64,000 bases of DNA from Rotaria socialis (taxonomy: Eukaryota; Rotifera; Eurotatoria; Philodinida; Philodinidae): positions 18,770-82,769 of the forward strand of contig CAJNYU010000361.1 in NCBI GenBank assembly GCA_905331475.1, written 5' to 3'. The notes below the pieces were generated by a model. It saw nothing but the letters and a program-made list of their open reading frames with translations. It was not told the origin of the DNA and ran no database searches. Each line of letters starts with the position of its first letter. Positions within the stretch are counted from its first letter, which is position 1. The position numbers were made by a program, and so were the translations under genes. Shown here piece by piece: positions 12,069 to 25,599 of this stretch.

Positions 12069-15000
12069 TGTCTACAATTAGAATATAAATATGAGAAAAC
12101 AGAAAACAATCGATGTACCCTTCTGCCCCCTTGTTATTCTTTCTAAACTTTTCTATTCAGCTAACAGTACCAGAATTCACCAATCAAATTCGATGTGAAA
12201 GATGCCGCTGAAAAACAAATCAACGCGTTAGAATTTCCGTAATAAGTTAAAGAAATTTTCAAACAGAAAAAATATGTTTAGAAAATGCATATTGCTTAAT
12301 CAGTACCAATAATTTAGAATGTTGGTTGGAAAACGCCTAGGGGGGCTGTAAGATCCACTTTTGGGCTTTATTATTTTTTTGAATACAAACATATGATTAA
12401 AAGATGGAACACCATCTGTCAGAATATTTTACTAAGTCGATAAATATGAAAGAAAACGGAATTTTTTTTCTTCTTCATACAATCATCATTGATTGAATAA
12501 ATTGATAATCTGAAATGTATGTTAATTGACTTTATGTTAAAAAAGAAAATCGGTTATTTCAAATTCGTAGGATCAGTTCATCGCTACAGTAAATTTCGTA
12601 TCTTTTTCTTTTTCTTTTTGACTACAGCGTGATGTGGTGATGCCATAGGGACTTAATTGTTATTCGATACAGTTCAAGAAGAAGACAACGCAAACCTTGT
12701 CAATTTTCTGACCATTAATGAAAAGTAAATATTATTTTTATCTTTATCAGTAAATTCGATCAGACACTGGTTAGATTATAAAAAACATCATTCTTTTCAT
12801 TAAACACCAATTCCTCATGAAAGTATGATAATTGTTTTTATTTTTATTTTTTTTCGATACTTGTATTTGAATTGATAGTCAGCCGAAGCGTTTGACGGAA
12901 TCGAATACTTTTGTTGAAACCTTCCAAAATTGCACTTTTCAATTTCTTACCTCTCAAACTTCGTCGGTAAAACAAGTACAACCGTAAAGGATTGTAAATC
13001 GTGAAATACAACTGTATACATGACTTAGTACCACGATCGTTTATCTCCGTTTGGCATACAGTGCAGCATTCTCGTCGTATTCGGCAACCGCTTACGGTTG
13101 CCCTTTTTATCAACGTCATTAACTGTATCCTTCGATTATACGATCAAGATATTGGGTTATGACATGCAGTAAAAAAATAGGCATATCGAAACTTCGCATT
13201 CATGATTGGATATGTGTTGATTGGATTTAGATGTTGTTTGAGTTTAAAAATTCTCATTTGAAAAATGAAAACGAGCATTTAAAAATTTGTTGAAAAAAAG
13301 AGTCATCACGTCAAATAGCCTTAAAATAATATTAGATATACGTGTATCAAAATGACATTTTCAAATTTCAAAATACATTTTGTAAGTAAGTCCAAATAGA
13401 TGTTTCTAATTAGAAACAGAATCTGATTCTGCTGTACAGAAATAGGCTTGACAAAAAAAAAAACTCAACATAAGGATTTTTACATAAAAAATCTTGAAGT
13501 CAACCAACCATCGATGAAATCGAACCTTTCACTTCTCATAATGTGCCATACCGTTACGTTAAATAATGCATTACAACCGGCACCTCGTGTCACTTTTTAA
13601 TGTACACTACATTCTGTCGCACGTTAGAACACGCATCACATCTTTTATTCTAATGTGACAGGTCTGTGCTATTAGTTGAAAGCGAACTCATAAAAATTTA
13701 ACATGTTATAGTTGCACAGAGTTGTGTTAGACAAATTTGACCTTTTTATTTTAGAAAAAGAAAATTTTTAGCCTGATAATTTCAATAGAGTTCTGCACAA
13801 ATAATGAGGAAATATAAAAAATTATGGCATTCAACATTGTCACATTATAATATATTAGCTGGAAAAAGATATTGTATAGAACAAGAAAGTGAAAACTTAA
13901 CAATCTGCTAGAAAAGTTAGCGTTATTTGATTGCGCAACTATCATCATGTTGCGTTGACACAGTCGATTCTTCATCATAATTAAAAGGTTATTTATAGAA
14001 TTTTTTTCTCTTGATGACAAAACAACGATGGAATGTTTCTTTATATGTGGCATTCATTGGTAGACAAAGAAAGAATACAAATGCATCACGTTCAACTTAC
14101 TATCCTTTTCCCATCATCACATTACATAATCTGCTCTTTCGATAATTTTCTAACAATTTGTTAAAACGACTTCATATTTCTAGACTATGCTGACGGGAAT
14201 CTTTCAACAAGTGGTGAAAGAAAAAAAAACATTACACATGAACTCTTGAAAAGAAAATGAGAGAATCATATAAATAATTCATTTTCTTTTTATCATCTAG
14301 CACACTTTGGCGAAGAAGAAAAGAGCCATTTTTTGTATCAAAGAAGTAGAAAACTCTAACACTCCGCTTCTCTCACATATGAGACTAGATGGTTTAACTT
14401 TCTCGCTTTCCCTCTGCCATTTTTGAATATCACGTATGATTAAATTAGCAAAGAAAATAGCAATCTATATGATTTCAATTCGTCAAAATAAAAAAAATTC
14501 AATGTCACATATTTCATAAGATATTTCCTAAAAAATTGGATATTAATCAGTTAGATGATTTTTCTCTATTATAAATCAATGCATTTGACCTGTTCACTCT
14601 GCCATTATCTTCCATCCACTAGGGACAGCTTGTATTAACGATACCACAAGTACATTGACCTAATCGGTCAAATCACTAAGGTCCATTTGCTAAGCTATTC
14701 TAATTGAAAACTATTCCGTTGTTTTGTTAATGGCCTCTCGAGTTCAAAAACATGATTTTCAACCGGAAATGACAAAAATTTATGAATACCGGCAAGAAAA
14801 AGATTTTCTTTCTCAGTAATCGAAATTTGACAGTAAGCATAGGATCACATCTCTAAACATTAAGTCGATTACATCTTAATAGAAAGTTTTGTTTTTGTTT
14901 TTCTTGAAATTTATTTATTTCAATAGAATATCTTTGATATACACACAACACAACGAATTATTATTTTTTTGCTTTCATTCTCCATCGATAGTTGAGCAAC

Positions 15001-15285
15001 AAGTAAGACAAATAGAATTTCACGCTAAACATTTTCTATGCTAACAAAAAAAAAGTAAAATCATGATTTCTAGTCTATGTATATATACACACGCACACAC
15101 ACACAAAACCATAAAATGATTTAGAAAATATTTATGAGAAAATAAGCCAAACGAATAATAAACACATCAAAACAGTATAGACATCAAATTTTTGCTTAAT
15201 TAATTCTATTTAATTAATATTCACAACACAGATACAAGAAAACAAAATGTGTATGTGTATATCTTTTCCAAATGCTCAATTATAT
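12069..15285. other. Intergenic region, no gene recognised
   Basis: AT-rich sequence between the RTF1 start and the aquaporin stop. Short open frames (for example 12844-13119 and 13751-14053, minus strand) have no recognisable motif, no splice support and low-complexity translations. I see no RNA gene and no convincing element with inverted ends. A small CA-rich microsatellite lies near 15087-15106. Confidence 0.6.
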
Positions 15286-16615
15286 TTATTGTTTTTCAGC
15301 TGATGATGTTGTTGGTGCTGATGTACGTTTAACAAACATACGACGATCATGATGTGCCCAAACAGTACTAAAAAGAGAATAAAGTTTTTGTTAAGTAACT
15401 CGCTTTGTTTTTTCATTCTAGATATTTATCTTACCGATAGAGAAGACCAGCGACGACAGCTCCAACAAGTGGACCAATCCAGTAGACATAATGATTATGC
15501 CATTGACCAGCAAAGATAGCTGGACCAAGTGAACGAGCTGGATTAAGTGAACCTCCAGTATAAGCACCACTAGACAAACACAGCAAGATCGTTTAAACTG
15601 GAAAAGCTATCGTTTATAACTTACGCGGCAAGAATATTAGCAGCTAATGTTAAACCAATTACAAGTGATGCAAGGCCGGTTTTTGATTTAGTATCTATTG
15701 TAACCATGATAAGGACAGTAACAAGAACGAATGTAACAATGAATTCAATTATAACTCCCTTTAGAAAAAAAAAGACAAAGAAATTACATCTCCAATAGAA
15801 ACCGTTTTTTTTTTGTTTATTTTTCAATACATACTTGCCAAATGCGAACTTCTTCAGGAGCATAGAGAACTAATCCATTAGCACCTGTTACATTTGATGC
15901 AGCATATGTTGTCAATAATGTAGCTCCACCTTTACATGCTTCATAAGTCTTTGTTGTAAGTAATAAACGTAAAAGACCACCAGCAGCAATACCTACGGAG
16001 ATTTTTGTTCAAATAAAATTGAACATAAGAGATAAAGAAAAAACGATCTTTACCTCCTAAAAGTTGTACGACAAAGTAGAGAATAGCCAAAACCGGTTGC
16101 ATTTCACCAGCAATCAAAACACCAATTGTAACTGCTGGATTAAAATGAACACCTGATATATGACCGAAACAAGCTGTGAATACCATTAATGCAAAACCAA
16201 ATGATAGTGCATTAGCGATCAAACCACCACCTGAACAAGCACCCCACAAACCAATAAGAGCAAACAATGTTGTACCGATCTAATAGATGAAAATAAAAAA
16301 ATTCCAAAAAAAAATTTTTTTATTATTTTTTTTTCTATACGTACGAGTTCAACTAATAGTGGTCGAACAAGTTGAGTAAAATTATTATTATCCTCAGAGT
16401 TAGCATTAGAATCAACACTTCTAGACAATAAACATGATTTTTATTAATAGTAAGAAAATAATGGTACATCTTATCAAGTCGCCTTACTTTTTGACAATAG
16501 TCGTCGCCGGTTCAATTGATACCGAAACTGAAACGGGTGGATTTGAATTAACGTTTTCTTCAGTTGCTGATAACATCGGAAGGCGTTCACTATTTTGAAC
16601 TTCTGTGTTCGACAT
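15286..16615 (-). CDS. Aquaporin (MIP family, AQP8-like), seven exons
   Basis: Membrane channel of about 310 residues for water and perhaps small solutes. Seven exons can be joined across short introns. After a hydrophilic N-terminus of about 65 residues come six hydrophobic segments with the two half-helix motifs: [14 protein letters not shown] in the first half and [13 protein letters not shown] in the second. Both NPA boxes and the arginine after the second are intact. Between them is [18 protein letters not shown]. The segment after the second NPA box, [15 protein letters not shown], resembles AQP8-type proteins more than classical AQP1/4 or aquaglyceroporins, but that subfamily call is from memory of motifs. 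The start at 16613-16615 opens [13 protein letters not shown]. The stop TAA at 15286-15288 overlaps an AATAAA. No close neighbour suggests a shared pathway. Confidence 0.93.
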
Positions 16616-19533
16616 ATTCTTCTTTTCTTCTTTGTCTTAAGATTGATGGAACGAGAATGAATGCGTACGTGTCCGCTTTGCGGTCGATACTGAACTATCT
16701 AAGAGAAAGAAGGAAACAAATCGACGAATGGCCAAAGATATTTTTGGAAAAGAAAAGCAATGAGAGATGGAGAGACAGAGAGAGAGAGAAAAAAAACGAG
16801 CAGACAGAGAGGATAATTAAGGAACATATCACCGAAAAAAAAAAGAAGAAAGAGAAGGAAAAAGCAACTGTAGAGGTGAACTCAGTTAGAACGACACTCC
16901 AATCAGGAATTAGTACGGTGGGGCTCATTACAACAGGTTTTCTTTCTTTTTTTTTTTTAACCGCAAGCAAAGAGCTTCCGCGTCACTACTCACGTTTATT
17001 CATATGCTCGTCCAACATGATGATGGGAAAAAAAGTGAATGCATCGAGCACCACTTAAACAAAAAAAAATGAGAAAGAAAAAAAAAGGTAAGCGTGACAG
17101 TTGGTCATAAAAGGTGTTTCAATTTCTGTTTAAAAAAAGCAGCGGGCACGATGAACTATGTCCATTCTTTTCCTTTTTCAAAAAAATAAAAACTTTTGGC
17201 CGTTAGCCAACATTTTCAAATAATATGCAAATGGATTAAGAATTCAACATCTGCGCGTTGATTATCGTTAAGAATCTCAATAAACATTTAAGCGCAGCAT
17301 CATATAATCATCTAGTTGCTTGTAGTTCGAAGTAATTCTTCGCCTCTTTCTCCTATTTAAACACACATGCAGATACATTTGTCTTCTTGATACAAATAGA
17401 GAGGTCATCATCACATACAGACAAATATTGACGTTGAATCTGTTATTGCTGCCTATCGATTACTGTCATGAATATAACATGACCGATGGCACTATTGGCT
17501 TTAATTGGCAGTAGAGAGAAAAAAAATCAATTCTTTTTCTTCTTTTTTTGTTGTGAGTGTCTTTTTTATGATCATCTCTCTATCAAAACACACTATGATT
17601 GATAGGACGAATAAATGATAAGCTTGTCATAATTTCAATATGATGATCGATCCTAAAACTAATAATGATCATGTCGCATATCTTGCTTGACTAATTTGTT
17701 GCAGTTGTTTTGTTCTTTCTGCTTTATAAATCTAGTCACGTCAAAATTATTTGCTTGAGAATATTCGATTTTATTTGTTTTTCTATTAATAATTTCATCA
17801 GGCGATGTTTACTAAAATATTTTTATGGATGATTAATGATTAATATCAATTGAAAAATTGAATTATTTATAAATAAGATGAAATGAAGTGTATAGAAAAG
17901 CATAACAATAGATGAGATGATGAAACAAAAGCTACTTGTATCTGTTAAGACAGGAGAGTAAAGCAAAAAAAGGAGAGAACAGATGGTATTGATGAAAGAC
18001 AAACGACGATGTGATGATCAAAAAAAACTAACAGCTACGATATGATAAATCAGATATCTTATTCTATCCGACACTGTATTATAGATGATGTACAACAAAA
18101 GATTGTAGAAAGCATTTCATTACTTACTTGATTATGTGATACTAATCTTTCTTTTTCTTATTATTCGAAATGCTTTCTACGATAAAATAAAGACAAATAT
18201 GACAGCGTAGACATGCACATGTTCATATTGATTAGATATAGATAGGGGGGGAAACAAAAAAAAGAAAGAATGAGACACACTTCTATGCTAACGCTATATC
18301 CTTTCAACAATGTATCCGTTGAACGACATTTGCATGGATTCTCGTCACGCGCAATCATTGTTCTCTATTTAGTCTTCGATGAAATCGGCGGATAAACGTG
18401 TTAATGTACAAAAAAAAGATGAATACATAGAAAAATGATCGTTAGATAAACACATTTTGTTCAAACGTTTATCTGCAAGAGAGAATGTGTGTGTGTGTGT
18501 GTCTGGCTACTTGTATTGACTGATCTTATTTTCGCCTACGAGAATCAGAGAAGAGGCAGATAATTGCGTGTAAATGTATACATATCCGTGATAAACAATA
18601 CAGAATTGTTCTAAAAGTTTCTCTATAAAATAAATGAATAAGATCGAATAACCAGATGTTGATTAATCAAATTTAGAATACATCTTATTTATTGAAGAAT
18701 AATTGATCAGTCATTTTCTTTTGTATTCCAATGATTAATGAATAGAAATAAACAAGAGAGTGTAGGTGGTGAACTGAAGTTCTGCTTGATAAAATGCATT
18801 TACAAGAAGACGAAGAAGAAAAAAGTCAGCATCAATGTTAACGAACAAGTATCTGTCACATCACCCCATGAATCCTGATTGAAGTGTTTTTAGGAAAGAT
18901 TATCCTTCTTTGGTATTTCTTTCAAATTTAAGCCGCCTCAACAGGAGATAGTTAACAACTGAGTATGTGTCTGTACGAAAGCATCAACCAAATGAGAGTT
19001 TTTGTTGGTCTTTTAAATGTCGAACAGGTGCAATTATAAAAAAATTATTTTTACGTATATTAAAATTAACACCAGAACGTAAATCAATGAAAGATAATCC
19101 GAGATACGCGATGAAATATTTGCAGATATTGATTACCTTGATGAACCTATTTATTCACGGAATCTGTAAATATTTGAAGATTTCTAAGCAACTATTAATC
19201 ATCTGATCTATGGGTTTAATAAAATTGATCCTATCAGAAATTGATGATCATTTTCAAATTATAAGAAATGATGTTTGTAAATAAACTGACGCCATTATGA
19301 ATATTGAATTAATTAAACTAAAATTTGAAACTTTTCGTAATTCTATAGTCTATCCTCATCTTATGAATGGTGAATTATATTTCCAAGGGCCATTTTTCCA
19401 AGGGGGCACAAGCGGACTTCTGCACTTCTTGTACTTCTCGGTACCTCTCGGGACTTTTCAGTACTTTTTGGTATTTCAAAAATGTAATGAATTCATTTTT
19501 TCACTTTTACTTTACCGTAGTACTATTGCTATG
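16616..19533. other. Intergenic region upstream of the aquaporin, no gene recognised
   Basis: Purine-rich stretches at 16700-16870 give open frames that only mirror a biased composition. A short (GT)n microsatellite lies near 18485-18502. A frame at 18967-19206 (plus) reads without stops for 79 residues, but I do not recognise it. Confidence 0.5.
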
Positions 19534-19932
19534 TAGTGCACTGCGCGATCGTGCCCGTGAGTAAGAAATGTCTTTTGCTCGTGATCGTGTTCGTAGTCGT
19601 GATTGAGAAAAAAAACTCGTTATCGTTATCGTGAACGACATTAAGATTTCATGATCACGAATTTAACATATCGTTTCAAAATCTCAAATATTTATTAAAA
19701 TTTATTATGTTTTCAAAGAATTTCCAATAGAATACAAATGAAGCTATCGATTGTGATTGTTAATTTCTATTAACATTGAATGTACCGAATGAAATACGTT
19801 GGGGAAATATTGCAACCGAATGACCAAAACGTTTTCGTACCTCTTATAATCACATAGAAATATTCGTGATCGTCAATTTTATTTTAAAAAAATCGTGATC
19901 GTGATCAAAAATTTCAATCACACAGTACACTA
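19534..19932. mobile_element. hAT-like miniature inverted-repeat element with near-perfect 8-bp target duplication
   Basis: The left end reads TAGTGCACTGCGCGATCG. The right end, reverse-complemented, reads TAGTGTACTGTGTGATTG (14 of 18 match). The flanking octamers are TTGCTATG (19526-19533) and GTGCTATG (19933-19940), 7 of 8 identical, which fits the 8-bp duplications made by hAT-superfamily transposases. The inside carries repeated CGTGATCGTGATC-type words near both ends and no transposase frame, so it is non-autonomous. At 399 bp it has MITE size. Confidence 0.75.
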
Positions 19933-21127
19933 GTGCTATGATATCCACTTTTAATAGTTATTTTAAATAACGCCTGAGCACACCGATATGGAGACGACAG
20001 AATGATTCCAGTCTAGAGTAGGCTCACTTTTTTGGGAAAATTATGTCTGTCGATGTAAAAATACAGGATTCAAATTTGATTATTATCATAAGACTTTAAT
20101 TTTTTTCTCTATGATCAATGAAAAGTTTTAACGTAGTTTGCACCAGTGACACTCTAGTTTTTATCAAATCTTAATCGAATATAATCAGTGTGAATTTCGG
20201 AAATCCATGAAATTTCGATCTTTTTTTACGTTGTTTTTGATAAAGACGGTTTGAAAATTGATTAAAACCTCATTAGTATAAGAAATTGCTTTATTCATTT
20301 CAATCTGATTCCAGCCCTAATGTTGTATTTATGAATGTGAACCAGCTGAAAAGTTTTTTGTTTTTTTACAATGATGATCGTTGTCGATTTTCTGGCTAGA
20401 TTTTGATTATTTATCAACGTGATAAGTATCTAATGCATGATTACACCCGAGAGCACAGAAACTATAACCAATTAACTGCAAAGTGTTATTGAAAAAGCAT
20501 TAGAAAAAATAGCCTAACAAGAAATAGACCTGTTTCGTAGCTAAAAAACGTTTCCTGTCTTGATCTTTTTAAATAAAATCAGTGCAGGCGCTTCATCAAG
20601 TCGATAGTGAGATTTTTATTAGTTTTACCTATGGCATTTCTGTTCATAACCATGATTCACTTTTAGTTATCATTTGAATTGTTAAATAGAATTAAACTAG
20701 AAGATGAAATTTCATGAAAACTAGTGGGCTTCGTGCTTTATTGTGAAAGAAAGGTAAAGTCTGATTTTGTTTATCTGGTATTGCGACAGGAAAAGAGCAA
20801 CTTTTTCAAACATTTAGTAATGTAGTGAAAACCGAAAAAAAGCCAACGATTTTACTGATCTATTAGCCAACTCTATTGCAGCTACTCGTCGGCAATTTTT
20901 CGAGTAAAATGCGATTGGCCTCTACAATTTACCTGGTTTTTGTGGCAGGGATAAAATTCAAAAACTATTTTAAATAGAATATTGGAAAAAGAAATCCAAT
21001 TGTTCTATACTAAGAAGAAACAATGCAACGTCAATCTAATTACATGTCAATGAAATTCAAAAAACATATCATTGAACAAGAGTTAGAAGTAGCTGAAATA
21101 TGGACTGAAAATCTTAGAGTACGCCAT

Positions 21128-21417
21128 CCCAGGTCGATCAAAACGGACCACCGTAAACGGTCGTTTTTGCATCGTATTCCGTCGTAAAACGGCCGTTTTA
21201 AACCGAATTAAGGCGTTTTAACAGGAACAGTATTACGGCCATACACGGACACCGTATATCAGTCGTAAAACCTCGTAAAGCCGGCGTAATATTATCGTAT
21301 TCTATAGAACATACGGCCGTATTACTGCCCCTGCTATACAGGGAAAATGCGGCACGTAAAACGGGCCGTATTTGTATCGTATACGACCGTATAAGGTTCG
21401 TTTTCTTCGACCGGGGG
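21128..21417. mobile_element. CCCAGG-family foldback element, copy A (ACGGCCGT-type words)
   Basis: The left end CCCAGGTCGATCAAAACGGA is mirrored at the right by a sequence whose reverse complement is close to CCCCGGTCGAAGAAAACGAA. The inside is far more GC-rich than its surroundings and is built of variants of CGTAAAACGGCCGTTTT. Its left end nearly equals the right end of copy D, so A and D form one subfamily. No coding frame. The right boundary is less certain by one or two bases because of a G run. Confidence 0.7.
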
Positions 21418-22374
21418 CATTGGTCGAGAAACTATGAAAATAAGCATTAGTAGAAAATTTTATATTTTATCGAGCCTATCAAGTCCTTGGTGTGCCTATT
21501 TCAAGTTTGCCTAAATCTAATCTCCTCAAATCTATGTTAGATTCGCGTCTACACCAGCCTTTATCTGTTCTACTTTGAGCCTACCCAGCTCTATCGTTTC
21601 TCTTATCTATCTTTCTCGATTGTCTTCCTGGCATCATTATTTCATACATGAACGTGGCCAACAAGCATTCACGAATAAAGTTCATTTTATTTTTGTCAAC
21701 AATAATCAATCTTATTAGATAATTGAAGATAAATAAACGCGTTATGGACATCGTATTGAAATGAAAGACATTTTTTTTAAATTCGATCAACAATTATTCT
21801 TATTGAATATATTTAAAGTGAGAATTATTTTTAAAACTTGTTCTTCTCAATTCATCTTATTTGCCTTTATCAAACTATTGAAAAAAACTGAAAGAAAACA
21901 AATAATTCTTTCTTCTTTACTAAAGAATGAAATAATATATAAAATCATCTCGTTGATTGTCGTTGAAATTGATGTTAATGAAAAAGAAATTAATAAACCG
22001 AATAAGATGTTTAGATGTTTGAATCGATTAGTCGTAAGAACGTATAGATCTTTATTTCTAATGCAAACTTAAGACATTTTACTTAATTATATTAATAATT
22101 ATCTAATAAATTCTTTCAACGAAAAATATAAAACAAACTTCCAATAACCGTTCAATAAACTAGAAAGAATTAAATCGATCAGGTTTGTTGAGTATGGAAG
22201 GGTTGTTAAAAGATCGTTTCAGATAACTTCTACATTATTTTATGTATTTATATTGTATTGATTAACTGACAAAAATAACATGATAATATTATGATCATAT
22301 GATACAATGGTTTACATTAATTGATGAAACTAAACTAGTCATATATAGAAATACAAGAAAAACAATATGCTAAG

Positions 22375-23514
22375 TTAAACAACATCAACTAGAGCGATAG
22401 AATTTTGATTCTGCTTGTACTCATAGTTGCTCTTGAGAACACGCCAATGGTTAAATTTGCCAAGATAAGATTTGATGGTAAATAAAACAGATCTCCTTTT
22501 AGATTGTTTATTTGTCGAATCAGAAGAGTTGTTGCTTTTGAAAAAGATCGACTATTAAACAAATAAAATAGAAAATTGATTATGATCAAAATTTAATATT
22601 TATACTCTTAAATAGTAGAAATTCCTTTTATTCGACTATAAAGAATCAAAAACATATTCGCAATAGTTTTATTTTCAGACATTTAAAAAGCAATTTTAGT
22701 TGACCTCTCTTGTCGCACGTTTAGAACAATATAAGATACCTTTTATTAGCCATGATATTTAAAACAAGATATGAACGACTTATTCGACTCAAAAAACATC
22801 GAATTTTGTCTCAAAAATATTTCTAGTCTAAGTGAAAATTTCTTAGCAAATTTTTATTCATGCGTATATTTATAACTAATTAATTGTTTTTATAGTTTTA
22901 TAAATAATTTTTCTGCAATGATGTGTTTCTCCTAACTCCGTTCAAGTTCTTTTTTTCAAATTCCAGTAGAACAAATGCAAAAAAATTTAAGATTTTTCAT
23001 TGTTGAAAATTCTTCTAAAAAATCTTATTTCATTTTGTTACACTGCAAAAAAAGAAACAAAGAGAGAGAGAGAGACAACAACGGATCTGAGAACGATAGG
23101 ATATCATCTTTCCTACCAATTAATATAGAAAACATATCTTTTCTTTTTGTACAGAATTTTGATTTTGTTTCGAAATCTACTCACCAAAACATCCATAAAG
23201 TACTCGGCGGCATGAATAATTAGCAATGAAATTATAATTAATGCGACAACAAGTATCATATAAGCACATATTCGCATTGAACCATTTGTTATCATCTAAA
23301 AATCATTAAGAAGATAAAATATTCTAAGTGATAAGCATCGTTTACATACGATGAAAAGTATGACGTATTTCAAAATGAGGACCACGAGCACGAAGTACAT
23401 AACCAAAAATGGAATTACAATTAATGGATGAAAACGAGCCCATGGCGAATACCGTTGATGATTTCGTTCACAAGGTTCCGATGGCGAATTAATTAAAATC
23501 TCTTCGGTATTCAT
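22375..23514 (-). CDS. Small two-pass membrane protein of unknown function, three exons
   Basis: Not recognised. Three exons join in phase 0 across GT-AG introns: exon 1 (23514 to about 23350) MNTEEILINSPSEPCERNHQ then hydrophobic FHPLIVIPFLVMYFVLVVLI; exon 2 (about 23295-23183) MITNGSMRICAYMILVVALI, a second hydrophobic helix ending in AAEYFMDVL; exon 3 (about 22555-22375) hydrophilic and basic, SNNSSDSTNKQSKRRSVLFT to a VDVV stop. The predicted product is about 150 residues with two membrane helices and a polar cytosolic or lumenal tail. Consistent donor/acceptor phase across both introns is the main evidence that it is real; the large exon 2-3 gap (about 620 bp) is the weak point. It stands alone in a gene-poor region. 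Confidence 0.6.
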
Positions 23515-24513
23515 CGTAAACAATGATAAAAGTTAAAGTTTTCTTGACGACAGCTCTATACACATTAATGTATCTTAAAGAATACAGTTCGTTTTCAAAA
23601 TATTATAGAATAAAATTAATTTTCTTAATGTTTGAAATCTTATTTTCAATTGGAAATTTCAATCAGATCAAAAATGAAGAGACTGTTATCAAATAAAAAG
23701 TAACACCTTTTGGTTTTACATAAATAAAAGAATCGCTGAATTTTCTTTTTCCGATCTAGAATATTATCAAAATCGTGCAAATATTGGCAATTTTTATGAA
23801 AAAGATTACTAAATAACAAAATACCGTTTCAAATTCAAACCAGTGAAAAAGTTTCATAAAAAACGGTAGATAATGCTTTCCAAAAAACGGAAAATTTCGA
23901 ATTAAACAAGTGAATATATATAATGCTTGTCCTTTAGTATTCAATTATGTTATAGAATTGATTTAATATCGTCTACTTTTAATATACGATTCAAAACAAA
24001 AAAATTGTGCGAGTCTTTCGATCAAATTTTGGAAGCCTTTTATTCAGCGTTCGAAAGCAAAAGGCTCAATAACATATTCAAAAAATGCGAAAGACTTTTT
24101 AAAGAAAACAAAACCTTTCAGAAGCTATGGAATGGGTTCTACATTGTTCTCAATCAGAATGCGTTGTCTTCGATTTTTGTATGAACATTTTTCACTGGGT
24201 GATCTGGTTGTATAACTTCCAAGATAGGTTTCAGAAAAAATTGTTTCACTGAATATAATTCATCTTAATAGTTAGATTTTTATGAGTTATGATGTTTCTA
24301 TCAGAAAAATATAATCAAATTTAAATAAAAAATTTTCCTGATTAATTCGAAGGCGTACCACAACAAGTAAATGAATATGATACATTTTCATATCTGAAAA
24401 AGAATATCATCAAGATTGTGTGGTATGATTTATTACACTTATATATCATATGTATCAAATTAAAAAAAGAAAGACAAGAAATATCTGATCATTGAAAAAA
24501 AAACTGTTGACTC

Positions 24514-24860
24514 CCCAGGTGAATGAATCCTATGACATATCCGATAGGATCTGATGAGATTCCGGGTTACGGATTGACTGTCGGCTCCGACGGAAAAAAA
24601 AAACATTTTCTTAATTAGGGGTGAATATGCATATTTTCTCATAAGAACACTAGGGTCATACGTTCATGTCGGATTCCGTTAATTTCCAACACTGGATCCT
24701 ATGGGATTCCTACACCAAGGATCCAACTGTAGGTCCTGATCCCGGAGGAATCCTATAGGATTTCGTTGGTTTTATTGGAATCCATGGATATTTGGTATAT
24801 TCACGGTCTGAGCCTTGTCGGAATCCGATAGTATCCTAGTTTCGGAATGACTCTCCTGGG
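24514..24860. mobile_element. CCCAGG-family foldback element, copy B (GGATCC/TAGGATTCC words)
   Basis: Starts CCCAGGTGAATGAATCC and ends with a sequence whose reverse complement is CCCAGGAGAGTCATTCC. Inside are many variants of TCCGATAGGATCC and GGAATCCTATAGGATT, which pair with each other. The dinucleotide TC flanks both ends and could be a 2-bp target duplication. Same subfamily as copy C 0.4 kb downstream, with near-identical first 17 bases and direct orientation. No transposase. Confidence 0.7.
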
Positions 24861-25232
24861 TCATGAGATAAAAAGAAAATATAAATCTGCTCATATGATG
24901 GAAGTGAGTGAAGTTATATATCTAAAAAATTATATTAATTATGTGCTCATAATTGGGTTATAATAGTAATAACCATTAAACGGTGCTTTCAATGATGCTG
25001 TTCGGTTCAAGTGACGAAATTAAATAATCGGTCGATTGAGGAACAGAATGAACACGAGTGCCAACAGTGGATGTTGGAAAATGTGCAACTAGCAAACTTG
25101 TTTATTCAACATGTAAAGATAATAATGGATCCTGATCTCGACTATTGGTGTCGCGAGTGATTGTATACCTGTTGCACGAAGATTTATTTTCACGAATGTA
25201 TAGCAAAGCATGTCAAAAAAACAGAAGAACCA

Positions 25233-25581
25233 CCCAGGTGAATGAATCCTATATCAGATCCAACCAGTCGACAAAATCAGATGGGATTCCGGGTCACGGA
25301 ACCACTAACGGATACGACGGAAAAAAGCATTTAATTAATTGACCAATAATTAGTACCTCAAGCCAGCATTAGAGGGTAGTCCGAGTCGAGCGTTGGATCC
25401 GTCACAATCCGACAGTAGGATCCGATGATTATACAATGTTATTCCGACACTAGAGATCCGAATGTCATTCCACAACCCGGAATCCGATAGGAATTCGCTG
25501 GTTTATTGGAAATGTATATAAAATCCGATTGGAATTCTATAGGATCTTATTGGGTCCGATTGTCGGGATGATCCTCCTGGG
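25233..25581. mobile_element. CCCAGG-family foldback element, copy C (GGATCC/TAGGATTCC words)
   Basis: Begins CCCAGGTGAATGAATCC like copy B and ends ...GGATGATCCTCCTGGG. Size is within a few bases of copy B, which supports both boundaries. The inside is again packed with GGATTCC/GGAATCC-type complementary words. CA flanks both ends, again compatible with a 2-bp duplication. B and C are in the same orientation, about 370 bp apart. Confidence 0.7.
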
Positions 25582-25599
25582 CATAGAACACAAAATGCA

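Noticed and set aside
13751..14053. Minus-strand 100-residue frame
   Set aside because: Low-complexity hydrophobic and Asn-rich translation in AT-rich intergenic DNA, with no splice partner.
16564..17058. Plus-strand 164-residue frame upstream of the aquaporin
   Set aside because: It overlaps the aquaporin first exon and runs through a purine-rich low-complexity stretch (Glu/Lys/Arg), with no motif.
21761..22072. Plus-strand 103-residue frame
   Set aside because: Ile/Lys/Phe-rich composition expected from AT-rich DNA; no motif.
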